From: Chamaelirium japonicum | Lineage: Eukaryota > Streptophyta > Magnoliopsida > Liliales > Melanthiaceae | Direction of reading: 5' to 3' | Assembly (NCBI GenBank): GCA_947650365.1 | Contig: OX393550.1 | Location: forward strand, 65,837,744 to 65,901,743 | DNA: 64,000 nt | In this document: positions 11,468 through 22,022 of the stretch, in pieces | Position numbering within the stretch: position 1 is the stretch's first letter | Layout of the letters: each line of letters opens with the position of its first letter | Position numbers and translations under genes: made by a program | Notes under the pieces: model-generated | What the model saw: the letters and a program-made list of their open reading frames with translations, nothing else | Told to the model about the DNA's origin: nothing | Database searches by the model: none

Positions 11468-14400
11468 TGGGTCCATCAAATCTTTTCCAACCGATCTCCT
11501 CTCACTGTGAGTGCCAACGTCTTCGGTATTCATGAATCATTGCACAATCAATCGGTGACCGGGAATGAAGTCGATCGGCAAATTCGACGTATCTTTCACG
11601 TTCGCTCTTCTGCAAACAAAGAGGACACGTGGATCGAGAAGCCTATCGAGGATTTAGCTTGGCCCTCCATCGTCTTCAATGACTCAGACCTTCAAGGAGT
11701 TCATACTCCACATCGAGACCCCCTGGTCTTGAAGCTCCTCATCGACGGAAGCACTGTCAATCGAATTCTCATTGACACCGGAAGCTCCATCGACATTATG
11801 TTCTCGGACTGCTTCAAACGTCTGGGACATAAATATTCAACCCATGATGTCGTCCCAACGGTGATTACCGGCTTCAACGGGGAACAAAGCATCACTATGG
11901 GTGAATCAAGATTCACTCTCGATCTCAGCCGAGAAACTCGAGTCTCGGTGAGATTTGCTATCGTCGAAGGAACGTCCAGCTACAACGCCATTCTCGGGCG
12001 ACCTTTCCTCTACCAGATAAATGTCATCTCCTCTCCTTATCATCAATTCCTCAAATTTGCAACGGGAGAGGGCATTGTCTGCATACGAGGAGATCAACAA
12101 GCCGGGAGATCTTATGAAACTGCTGCGGCAAAAACAGATCGTAAGATCAATATTACTCCTCCAAAGCGGCCACGAGATGAAGCTGGTCCCTCTTCAAAAT
12201 AGCAATCAAAGGAGATTCCACTGATCGAACCCCCACCAATCGAGTGGGAGGCCTCACCCTCAATCGAAGAAATTATTCCAATCAATATCGGCAGTGGAGA
12301 TCTCCCTCAACAAACATTCATCGGTACCGGTCTTAGCGACGCAGAAGCGCGAGACATGATATCCTTCCTTCAGTCCAACATCGACGTCTTCGCCTGGTGT
12401 TTTGAAGACATGCCTGGGATCAATCCAGCTGATGCTTGTCATCGCCTAGCAATCAAAGAAGAAGTTAAGCCTGTCAATCAAAAGCCACGCACCATCTGAC
12501 CCAAACTACAAGTCGCAGTTCAAGAAGAGATCAGTAAGCTACTCGCAGCAGGCTTCATCCGTGAAGTAGAGTACCCTACTTGGATTTCCAACATAGTTAT
12601 TGTCCCAAAGAAGAATGGGAAGGTCAGAGTGTGCATCGACTTCACCAACCTCAACAAAGCTTGTCCCAAAGATCCATTCCCCATGCCAAGAATAGACAGA
12701 CTCGTCGATGCCACTGCTGGCCATGAGCTGTTATCTTTCATGGATGGATACCCTGGGTACAATCAAATTCCGGTTCACTCTGATGATCAAGAGAAGACAT
12801 GCTTTGTGACTAGCAAAGGTCTCTACTGTTACAATGTAATGCCATTCGGCCTCAAAAATGCTGGTTCTACCTATCAGAGGTTGGTCACAAAGATGTTCGA
12901 AGACCAGATCGGTCGCAACGTCGAAGTCTACGTCGATGATCTCCTCACAAAGAGCTCCACTCGAGGAAAACATCTATCCGATCTGACGAAAACCTTTCAA
13001 GTCCTTCAAAAGTATCGAATGAAGCTCAATCCGGCCAAGTGTGCTTTCGGAGTACAATCAGGCAAATTCCTAGGTCACCTTGTGACCAGGAGGGGCATCG
13101 AAGCCAACCCAAATCAAATTCGAGCTATTCTGGATATGCCCTCACCTACAAATCGAAAGGAAGTTCAACGCCTCACTGGAAGGTTGGCAGCTCTTAATCG
13201 ATTCATCTCAAAATCTTCCGACAAGTGTAAACCACTCTTCGACAAGCTACGAAAGGCGGATACATCTGGGTGGAGTCCAATTTGCGAAGAAACTTTTCAA
13301 AACATCAAGAAATATCTGGTGCAAGCTCCTATCCTAACGGCTCCATTCCTAAAAGAAGATCTGGGGCTCTATCTCGCCGTCACCAACCAAGCAATCAGTA
13401 CGGTCCTGGTCAGCAGAAGAGAAAGCATAGAGCAGTCGATCTACTACATTAGCCATACACTTCTCCCTGCTGAGACTCGTTATTCAAAGACGGAGAAGGT
13501 CATACTAGCCCTATCACTGCATCACGTCGTCTCCAACCTTACTTTATCTCTCATCAGATCACAGTCATCTCAGAACACCCACTCAAAGATATTGTTGACA
13601 AAGCTGGTCGAGCGGGACGAATGACCAAATAGGTGATCGAAATAAGTGCTCTGGGGATACAATTCGAACCTCGCACCTCAATCAAGGGGCAGGCAATTGC
13701 CGATTTTCTAGCTGACTTTCCAATCGAAGACCCAATAACTTGGGAAGAAGATATCGATATGCGCCTTGAAGATGAAGCTGATCCTCCGTTCAATTCGGCT
13801 ACAAAAGCCAATCCAAGCCTTAAGGCTATTGCCACAACTCCTCCATGGAAACTTTATACAGATGGAGCTTCAAGTACTATCGGTTCAGGAACTGGGATAG
13901 TCTTGATATCCCCCGAATTTGATCATCTCCAAAAGGCCACTCTCCTCGGATTCAATGCCACCAACAACGAAGCCGAATACGAAGCACTCATTTCCGGACT
14001 CGAAAAGGCTGAATCCTTGGGGGTAGATCAAATAATCGTCTACAGCGATTCACAGCTGATCATAAGGCAAATCAACGGGAAGTACACAACTCGTGAAAAA
14101 AGAATGCAGAATTACTTAGCCCTAGTGCGACGTCTTCAACAACACTTTACTAGCACCGAATTCATTCAAATTCCAAGAGCAGAGAATCGAGAAGCAGATG
14201 CTTTAGCTAACGCTACCTCAGTTCTTGGAAATTTGCTTGGAGGAAGACAAATACAAATCGATTATCAAGAAGTACCCAAGACCACCCCCGAACAACAGAT
14301 CATTGCTACTACAGAGAGATCTGGGGGTGGAAATCAACTGGCCACCACAAGTGAGCTTGAAGATTGGAGACAGCCCATCTTCAACTTCTTCAAACATCGT

Positions 14401-15490
14401 AAAATGCCCGAAGATCCAAATCTAGCCCGAAGACTTCAAAGAAAGCTTCCATGCTATATCATTCAAGGAGAAGATCTACACTTCAAGTCTCACAATGGGA
14501 TGTTGCTCAAGTGCATTGGCCCTGAACAAGCAAAGGCAATCTTGATTGATATCCACTCTGGGGCTTGTGGAAATCATTCGGGAGGAAGATATCTTGAAGC
14601 CAAGACAAAACTACAAGGTTACTACTGGCCCACGATGGCTAGGGATGCTCACCTAGTGGTTCAAAGATACGAGCCATGCCAACGACACGCTCGGGCTATC
14701 CATCTCCCTACAAATGAGCTTCATTAACTATCAAGCCCATGGCCTTTCCATCAGTGGGGGTTGGACTTCTTAGGTCCCTTCCCACCAACTCCAAGCAAAA
14801 AGAAGTATTTGTTGCTAGCTACAGATTACTTCACCAAGTGGGTTGAAGTAGTGCCACTCTTTCGATAAACTGATGATGAAGTCATCAAATTCATCAGACA
14901 CAATGTCTTCTCGAGGTTTGGTACCCCACAAGTCCTAGTTGCCAATAATGGAGCCCAATTCGACTCCGACAAGTTCCGGGAGTTCTACCTTAACAACGGA
15001 ATCAAGCTCTTTTATTTAACTCCAAGATATCCTCAATGCAATGGTCAAGCTGAAGCCTCCAACAGAGCTATTCCTGGTATACTCAAGAAGAAACTCAACG
15101 ATAAGAAAGGATTATGGGAACAAGTCCTACCTGAAGTCCTTTGGGGATATCGCACAACTCCGAGAAGATCAACAGGGTTCTCACCCTTTCGTCTGACATA
15201 TAGATCGGAAGCTGTACTCCCAACAGAAAACATATCAAGTACTTTGAAGACCAGGGCAGTTGAAGAGGGGATCAATGAAGAACTTTGTATCAATGATCTA
15301 GACTTCTCTGAAGAACTACGAGACCAAGCATCCCTTCGTATGGCCAAATATCAACAGAAGATCAAACGAGCCTACGATCAGAAGGTTTACAAGAGGCAGT
15401 TCCCAATTGGCAGCCTAGTCCTCAGAGCAGTTTTCTACAACACTAAAGAACACAGCAGTGGAAAACTAGCTCCAAACTGGGAAGGACCCT
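11468..15490 (+). pseudogene. Gypsy-host pol, 5' part up to the nested insertion
   Basis: Protease carries LIDTGSSIDIMF (about 11767-11805). RT has the block KACPKDPFPMPRID and the catalytic YVDD (at about 12930), then a first RNase H with ISHTLLPAETRYS. A second, archaeal-type RNase H at about 13845-14215 has YTDGASS, NNEAEYEAL and YSDSQLI. Integrase has the zinc domain (H..H..C-x2-C around 14560-14690) and a core in which the second catalytic Asp is replaced (VANNGAQFD, about 14940). Stops occur at 12200, 12497, 13630, 14725 and about 14866, with a frameshift near 13530. Reading continues to 15490, where the nested element interrupts the integrase C-terminal region. Confidence 0.9.
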
Positions 15491-16314
15491 TGTGGGGGAA
15501 AATCTTCGTGCCGACCCGAAGACTCTCGCAGCACCAGTCAATTGGAGTTGAAGTTGACGTTGAAGATCGTTGGTCGATCTGTTGATTGCAGTTGAAGTTA
15601 CCTCTTTCGATATGTAAACAGAGAGGCAATCAGAGAGAGTGTTTGACACAAGAGATGTGATCTCGGAGTTCAGCCGAAGCCTACGTCTCCGTGCTATAGG
15701 GAGCAACCCGAATTCACTAACACTTATGTTGATGTGATCTCGACAGGCCGAGTATCACTGAAGACTCTAATCTCTTCGAGAGAAAAAGAAGATCAAAGAG
15801 GGGTGGAAGATGGGAAGTTGGAAATCCCAGAGCTCTGGTTTTATCAATGAGAGTTCGATCTCAGATTCCATCTGAGATTCGATCCTTTTACATTCGAAGG
15901 CTCTGCTATTTATAGGATTTCCGGGGAGGAATTCCGGGGCAAATAGCGGTTTTCTGCTGTCGTATCTGGGGATTCTCCAGGTAAAGCTAGCGGGCCCCGC
16001 TACCGTCTTCTGGGGGATTCCACAGGCTCGTGGGCCTTCCGGGCAGGGCCGGTGGGTCCCGCGGTGGTCCTCGTGGGCCCACCAGGCAGGGCCGGTGGGT
16101 CCTGCGGTGGTCTTCGTGGGCCCACCAGGCAGGGCCGGTGGGTCCCGTGGTAGTCTCCGTGGGCCCACCAGGCAGGGCCGGTGGGTCCTGCGGTGGTCTT
16201 CGTGGGCCCACCAGGCAGGGTCGGTGGGTCCCGTGGTAGTCTCCGTTGGCCCACCAGGCAGGGCTGGTGGGTCCCGTGGTAGCTGGTAAACTTCTGCCAA
16301 AATTTGCACCTACA
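15491..16314 (-). repeat. Gypsy-nested 3' LTR
   Basis: The inverted LTR ends TGTGGGGGAAAATC on the plus strand at 15491 and ...TTTGCACCTACA at 16314. It carries five full and one partial 43-bp minisatellite units (about 16030-16280). It is the reverse-orientation relative of 8907-9573. Confidence 0.93.
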
Positions 16315-16439
16315 GTTACCCCCTCCAAGTTAGCTAGAGTTCGTTCTGGCTGGCTTGGATTTGGTGCAAAAAATAGCAACCCCCTGTCACAAAAAGGCAA
16401 GAAGAAGCTTGTCGAGTGTTAGCACAAAAAAGGGACGGA

Positions 16440-17705
16440 CCGGTTAATTTTGATTGATCGGTCAATTTTGACCGATCGGTCAAATTTGACCGATCGGTCA
16501 AATTTTGACCGATCGGTCAAAATTCAACCGGTCAAGAATCGGGCGATCGGTCAAAAAACATGGTTTTTTGACCGATCCAGTAGGAAATTTAACCGATCGG
16601 TTGAAATTTGACCGATCGGTTAATTTTTGACCGATCGGTCATATTTGACCGATCGGTCAAATTTTGACCGATCGGTCAAAATTCAACCGGTCAAGAATAG
16701 GGTGATCGGTCAAAAAACATGGTTTTTTGACCGATCCAGTAGGAAATTTAACCGATCAAATTATTTTTGCCGATCGGTCAAGTTTGGCCGATCGGTTAAA
16801 AAATTATCCGGTCAAGGTTCGAGTGATCGGCAAAAAACCTTGGTTTTTTGCCAGATCCAGTAGAAATTTAACCGATCGAATGATTTTAGCCGATCGGTCA
16901 AGTTTGACCGATCGGTTAAAAAATATCCGGTCAAGGTTCGAGTGATCGGTAAAAAACCTTGGTTTTTTGACAGATCCAGTAGAAATTTAACCGATCGAAT
17001 GATTTTAGCCGATCGGTCAAGTTTGACCGATCGGTTAAAAAATATCCGGTCAAGGTTCGAGTGATCGGCAAAAAACCTTGGTTTTTTGCCAGATCCAGTA
17101 GAAATTTGACCGATCGAATGATTTTAGCCGATCGGTCAAGTTTGACCGATCGGTTAAAAAATATCCGGTCAAGGTTCGAGTGATCGGCAAAAAACCTTGG
17201 TTTTTTGCCAGATCCAGTAGAATTTTGACCGATCGAATGATTTTAGCCGATCGGTCAAGGTTGACCGATCGGTTAAAAAATATCCGGTCAAGGTTCGAGT
17301 GATCGGCAAAAAACCTTGGTTTTTTGCCAGATCCAGTAGAAATTTGACCGATCGAATGATTTTAGCCGATCGGTCAAGTTTGACCGATCGGTTAAAAAAT
17401 ATCCGGTCAAGGTTCGAGTGATCGGCAAAAAACCTTGGTTTTTTGCCAGATCCTGTAGAAATTTGACCGATCGAATGATTTTAGCCGATCGGTCAAGTTT
17501 GACCGATTGGTTAAAAAATATCCGGTCAAGGTTCGAGTGATCGGCAAAAAACCTTGGTTTTTTGCCAGATCCAGTAGAAATTTGACCGATCGAATAATTT
17601 TAGCCGATCGGTCAAGTTTGACCGATCGGTTAAAAAATATCCGGTCAAGGTTCGAGTGATCGACAAAAAACCTTGGTTTTTTGCCAGATCCTGTAGAAAT
17701 TTGAC
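16440..17705. repeat. Palindromic TTGACC/GGTCAA array of Gypsy-nested, mostly 119-bp period
   Basis: The motif GACCGATCGGTC and variants recur throughout. From about 16730 the array settles into eight or more units of about 119 bp (unit marks GATCCAGTAGAAATTT at 16854, 16973, 17092, 17211, 17330 and onward). Each unit also has a near-perfect hairpin with arms GGCAAAAAACC and GGTTTTTTGCC around a 2-base centre. TTGACC is the W-box core bound by WRKY factors, and here it occurs as inverted pairs around GATC. The array lies directly upstream of the aORF promoter. A homologous array lies in Gypsy-host at 28836-29960. Confidence 0.9.
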
Positions 17706-18042
17706 AGATTAGTTGAAAGTTTTGAACCTGCCCTGACAGGGTTTCGTAATTGTTCCGTTCTTCGATCTTCTGGCAGAGTTTTGATCATTGATGGAGTTTG
17801 ATCTTTCCTGTTTTGAATCTTTGGTTGGTTTGAATGAGGCTTTTGACCGGCGGTCCGGTTTACTCAGACCGGTGGCTCGCTTGGACCATTTGGTTCACGT
17901 GGACCGGTGGTCCGACGTTTCGTCTGGTCCGACGGTTCGCCTGATTTTGCGCCTGCTACGGATGGATGCCACGTGTTCCTACAAAAACACGCGATTTGAT
18001 ATGGTGAAGACACGTGTCTTCTCAATTTGCGTACCTGTTTTA

Positions 18043-18058
18043 CCCTGGGTATATGAGT
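18043..18058 (+). promoter_or_regulatory. Probable aORF core promoter in Gypsy-nested
   Basis: CCTGGGTATATGAGTT lies about 110 bp before the aORF ATG. The host copy has CTCTGGGTATATAAAC at the same distance (about 28490-28505, minus strand), a better TATA box. The conserved position suggests that the aORF has its own promoter, independent of the LTR. Confidence 0.4.
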
Positions 18059-20140
18059 TTCACTGGCTGTCATTTTTGCCTCACGCTTCCAAAATTTTTC
18101 GAAGTCCAGAGCCTTTGCTTCCGATCTCCCTTTCTCTGTTCCCTTTCGATCGATCGAATGGCCTCCTCCGGTAGTTCGAAGAAGGTCTCGGTTCCATCCA
18201 AGAGGAAGGGGAAGGAAATCACTGAAGAAACATCTGTCCCGAAGGGCCGTGGCAAAGGCAAGGCTGAGTTGATAGAGCTTGGCCAACTGGGTAAGAGGCA
18301 CCAAGGAGTGGGATTCGCTTCTGCACCGTCAAGGCCAGAGCAGATTCCCAGGGCAAAGTTCGTCCTCCACCCTCAGCTACCTCTATCGGTGGAACCAGAA
18401 TTTGGGTACAACACGGGGGGCAAACTCACAGATGTGAAGAGGGAGAAACTGCAGAAGCTGTTAGCATGTTTCACTGAGGGGAAGGCCCGGCCAGCGCTTC
18501 CAGGAATTCTGTCAGCTTTTGGTATTGACAGGCGGACAATCTTTGTCAAGTACGCGAGCAAGGAGCAATTGATGGGAACTATCGTCACGATCGGCCAGCT
18601 TAACTGCGGACTGCGCCTTCCACTGCCTCCCTTCGCTGCGAGGTTATTGAACATTTCTGGTCTCTGCCCCGGGCAGGTGACTGGAAACTCCTGGAGGATC
18701 ATCTATGCTTTCTGTCGCGTAGAGTCGGACTTCCAGGAGGAGCTGAGGAAATGTTATTCCAGCCTTCCCGAAGGTGAAGAAGCTCGGATAGAGATGGGAT
18801 ATTTCTTCTACCACTACCGATGGGCTTGGAGGAAGGATAGCCCATTCTATTATTTGACGGGTGTCTCTGCCCTCCGCCCGATCATCGATACCATTGGTTC
18901 CGACAAACTTTACACGGACTGGCCGCTGTCGGTGTCTGGTGCCTGGACTCCAATGTCAGTTCCTGAGGTTCCTCGGTACAAGGTGCAAGAAGAGACAGAC
19001 ATGTTCTGTGCAGGAGGAGCTCTTGCCTGGCCTCCAGAGCAGGTGGGGGCTGTCGATAATCTATTTCTGGAGTTGACCTGCGGGACCCGATCTTGGAAGC
19101 AGTTCTCGAACTGCCCGGTTCGGCATGGCAAGGCCAACCTTCTCCATCGATCGAAGCTTCGCTATGAAGATAATGAAGTTATCTACTCAGACTATGAGGA
19201 GGACCTCCAGTCTGGAAAAATTGTTAGAAAGCTTCGGTTTGAGAAGAAAACTTATGGAGCCAGGCGCAGCTTGCCCTCGGAGGAGAAGCTGGTAAATCCA
19301 AAGGGTCCGGCGAAGAAGAAGAGAAAAATCCCCATCAAACAGGAGGAGGATGAAGGGAAAAAGAAGGATGAAGGTGAAGAAGAGGAAGTAGAGAGGGAGG
19401 AGGAGGGCGGAGATGAGGAGGATGAGGGCACAGGCAGCGATGGGGAAGAAGACGGAGAAGATGATGATGAAGATGAAGATGAAGATGATGATGGCAGTCA
19501 TGGGGGTGGCGAGGAAGAAATTCCTCCCCCCCCACTGGTGGTGCCGAAGGACATGGGGGTGGTGAGGAAGAAATTCCTCCCACCCCCATTGTTCCTTCCA
19601 CCCCCACTGGTGGAGCTGATGATGAGGACTCGCAGCCGATCCTTATAGACGAAGAAAAAGCTCGCAGGATGGAGAGGGTAATGGACGCAACGGGCGATGG
19701 CCCTAGAGTGATTCCCACCTACGACTTCGGGGAGCTGAAAAAGAATCCTCTGCGCTTCAAGATTAGGATATCGGGGAGTGGTGGGGTTGGAAGCAACCCT
19801 GCACCTCTCGATCAAATACCTCCCGAGGTTCCCCGTCTCGAAGGGGCGACAATAAGTGGGGGTGTGGAGGTTGAACAACCCCCACCCCCTTCGCGATCTC
19901 TGGCGGAGGAAGTTACTGCTATGGTGGCAGGGCTTACCTCCTCGAGTGGACAAGAAGACAAAGGGGGAGCATCACCTCCTCGAGATGTTCCCTCTCCTGC
20001 TCACTTGGAGAGAGGAAGCCGGGTGGGTGATGCTACTCCTCATCCTTTGCCAGAGCCAACCCCCACCAAGGAGAAATCGACCCCCAAGGGTAAGAGCTCC
20101 AACAGTGGGAAGGGAAAGGCTCCCCAAGTCGAGGCTTCAG

Positions 20141-20227
20141 GTATCTGTACTAACCTGTTTTGATTGACTTCCTTGTCATTGAAGCTCGAAGATATATTAA
20201 CACTTAGAATTGCTGTATGGATTGTAG
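20141..20227 (+). other. aORF intron 1 (Gypsy-nested)
   Basis: GTATCT...TTGTAG splits a Gly codon (GCT TCA G / GT ACA). The host copy has its intron at the same codon (26344-26258, minus), so splicing predates the split between the two elements. Confidence 0.7.
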
Positions 20228-20367
20228 GTACACCTGCTGGCCCGGCTAAGAAGAAGATAAGAAGTTTGGGTGATGTTGACATCAATCATCCCACTAACAC
20301 GATCCGGAAGCTTTGCAATCTTCCGGATGCTACTTTTGAAGAAGCCTTCGATCGGCTTGAAATAGTG

Positions 20368-20439
20368 GTATGTGCATATGCTTGACCGATCATTTGAGTT
20401 GTATCTTCAGAATAATTCTAACTCTTTGTCCATTTGCAG
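20368..20439 (+). other. aORF intron 2 (Gypsy-nested)
   Basis: GTATGT...TTGCAG falls between codons (GTG / AAC). The host copy keeps the site at 26120-26048 (minus). Confidence 0.7.
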
Positions 20440-21179
20440 AACTCAGCCTGTTTGAGAATCGCAAGCAAGCTTTCCAGGAAGGCAGGAGAACGGGAGGCCG
20501 CATCCGAGGTAACCCGTTTGACGGCCGAACTGAAGGCTGTGAGCGAGGAGAGAGATAGGCTGAGGGAAATCCTGTCTTCGAAGAAAACCTCTCTCAAGGC
20601 CAAGATTGAGGATCTTCGCAAGGGGAAGCTGGAGATCAAGGGGCTGCAGGATTGTTGTGAGGCGCAGAGTCACGAGCTTGAATCTTTGAAGAATCGACTC
20701 TCCAAGGTTGAGGACGTGTCCTGCGGTCGCACCAACGAGATCAAGGAGCTGAAAGAACGACTTGCTACTCAACATGCTGCTTTTACTGCCAGGGAAGAGA
20801 CTTCCAAGAAGGCACTGGAGCATGCATTGTCTGAATGCAAGAGTTACAAAGAAACGGCCGAGAAAGCGGCAGAGGCACTCAAGGCACATGTCAGCAGTAT
20901 CCGATCCTCGAAAGCTTCGGTTGCGAGCAAGGCTCGTGGCGAATCTGAAGGGGAGAAGTCGCGCGCTCCAAGTGTAGCCAAGCCCTGATGTGTTTTTGCC
21001 TTTTTCTTTGTTGTTTACACTTGTAAACTTTTGATATGTAGCAGCTCGACATTGTACTTGACCAATTTTTGATAATAGAAGATATCTTTCTGGTGCTTGA
21101 AATTGAATGTCTTGAGTTGAATGTCATTGAATGTCCTGTTCTGGATAGCATTGAAATATTTGAATACATATACACACTT

Positions 21180-21700
21180 GAATGCAAAGGGATGAGTCGC
21201 AACTCGATCACCCAAACTGTTGAATAACTTGAAAATTGAACTTTGTTGGAGCACGACTTTAAATCGTTAACATTTGTACGTGAGGGGTTGAGTCGCAACT
21301 CAAGCACCCAAACTTGTTAGACGATATTGAAATTGAAGGTTGTGTTGTAGCACAACTTGAAATCGTTAACATTTGTATGTGAGGGGTTGAGTCGCAACTC
21401 AAGCACCCAAACTTGTTAGACGATATTGAAATTGAAGGTTGTGTTGTAGCACAACTTGAAATCGTTAACATTTGTATGTGAGGGGTTGAGTCGCAACTCA
21501 AGCACCCAAACTTGTTAGACGATATTTGAAATTGAAAGTCATTTAACGTTTGCACGTAAGGGGTAGTGTCGCAACACGAACTCCCAAACTCGTTAAATGA
21601 CCAGTGACTTGAAGGTTGTGTTGTAGCACAACCCGAAACCGTTTAACATTTGCGTGTAAGGGGTTGAGTCGCAACTCAATCACCCAAACTTGTTAAACGA
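21180..21700. repeat. 99-bp tandem repeats with inverted TTGAGT/ACTCAA core (Gypsy-nested)
   Basis: GGGTTGAGTCGCAACTCAA recurs with a 99-bp period (cores at 21288, 21387 and 21486) and in degenerate form at about 21560 and 21667. Each core is an inverted repeat around CGCA. The same repeats stand at 24950-25270 in Gypsy-host, always between the end of pol or gag and the 3' end of the aORF. Confidence 0.85.
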
Positions 21701-21809
21701 CCTGGTAATTTGAATGCTGATAACTTTGAGCTTGAATGTAGATAGCTTGAAACTGCTCCAAAATTTGAATCGATAAGATGAACATTTGAAAGTAATCTTT
21801 ATCCAGCTT

Positions 21810-22010
21810 GGAATTTTCATCGAGGATAGAGTATTTTGAAATGTCTAGCTTTCCAAGTTCGTGGCAATTGATAGGATCCTTTGCTTTCTCCTGATTTCGA
21901 TCATGTCTGGACTTTCCCAGTTGGGAGCTAGTTTCCTGCTGCTGTATTTTCTGGCAATACGAATAGTTGCTTGAAAGTTGATCATCTCTAACCCCCAGAT
22001 TTTTCAATCT
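21810..22010 (-). pseudogene. Relic of the pol 3' end in Gypsy-nested
   Basis: Read on the minus strand, this stretch follows the Gypsy-host integrase tail in order: GAAACTAGCTCCCAACTGGG matches GAAAACTAGCTCCAAACTGG of the host, and further matches reach the host pol stop region (CTCTATCCTCGATGAAAATTCC against TTCTATCCATGATGTAAATTCC). It has no open frame. It shows that the nested element arose from a full element by loss of about the whole of pol between the gag end and here. Confidence 0.65.
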
Positions 22011-22022
22011 CAAGGGATATCT

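Larger units (their letters stand above)
18158..20988 (+). pseudogene. aORF of Gypsy-nested: antisense, three-exon extra gene with Transposase_28/plant-mobile-like domain
   Basis: ATG 18158 opens a protein with a basic Lys/Arg/Gly N-terminus, then a conserved domain at about residues 90-290 (RLPLPPFAARLL, GLCPGQVTGNSWRI, GYFFYHYRWAW) like the 'putative gypsy type transposon' domain of Tat elements. A long Glu/Asp tract and Pro-rich repeats follow. Exon 1 runs to 20140; GT-AG introns are 20141-20227 and 20368-20439. Exon 2 is 20228-20367 and exon 3 is 20440-20988, a coiled coil ending EKSRAPSVAKP. Exon 1 has one net frameshift at a run of eight C (about 19526-19533). It is coded opposite to gag. 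The function of such genes is unknown; the domain call is from memory of the family. Confidence 0.75.

Noticed and set aside
15767..16400. Collagen-like GPTGPAWW / PGRAGGS frames on both strands (also 8856-9219, 24179-24779, 30050-30463)
   Set aside because: They are products of the 43-bp LTR minisatellite; the unit is not a multiple of three and all frames repeat.
16440..17705. CRISPR-like regular array
   Set aside because: There are no unique spacers; whole 119-bp units repeat, and the setting is a eukaryotic retrotransposon.
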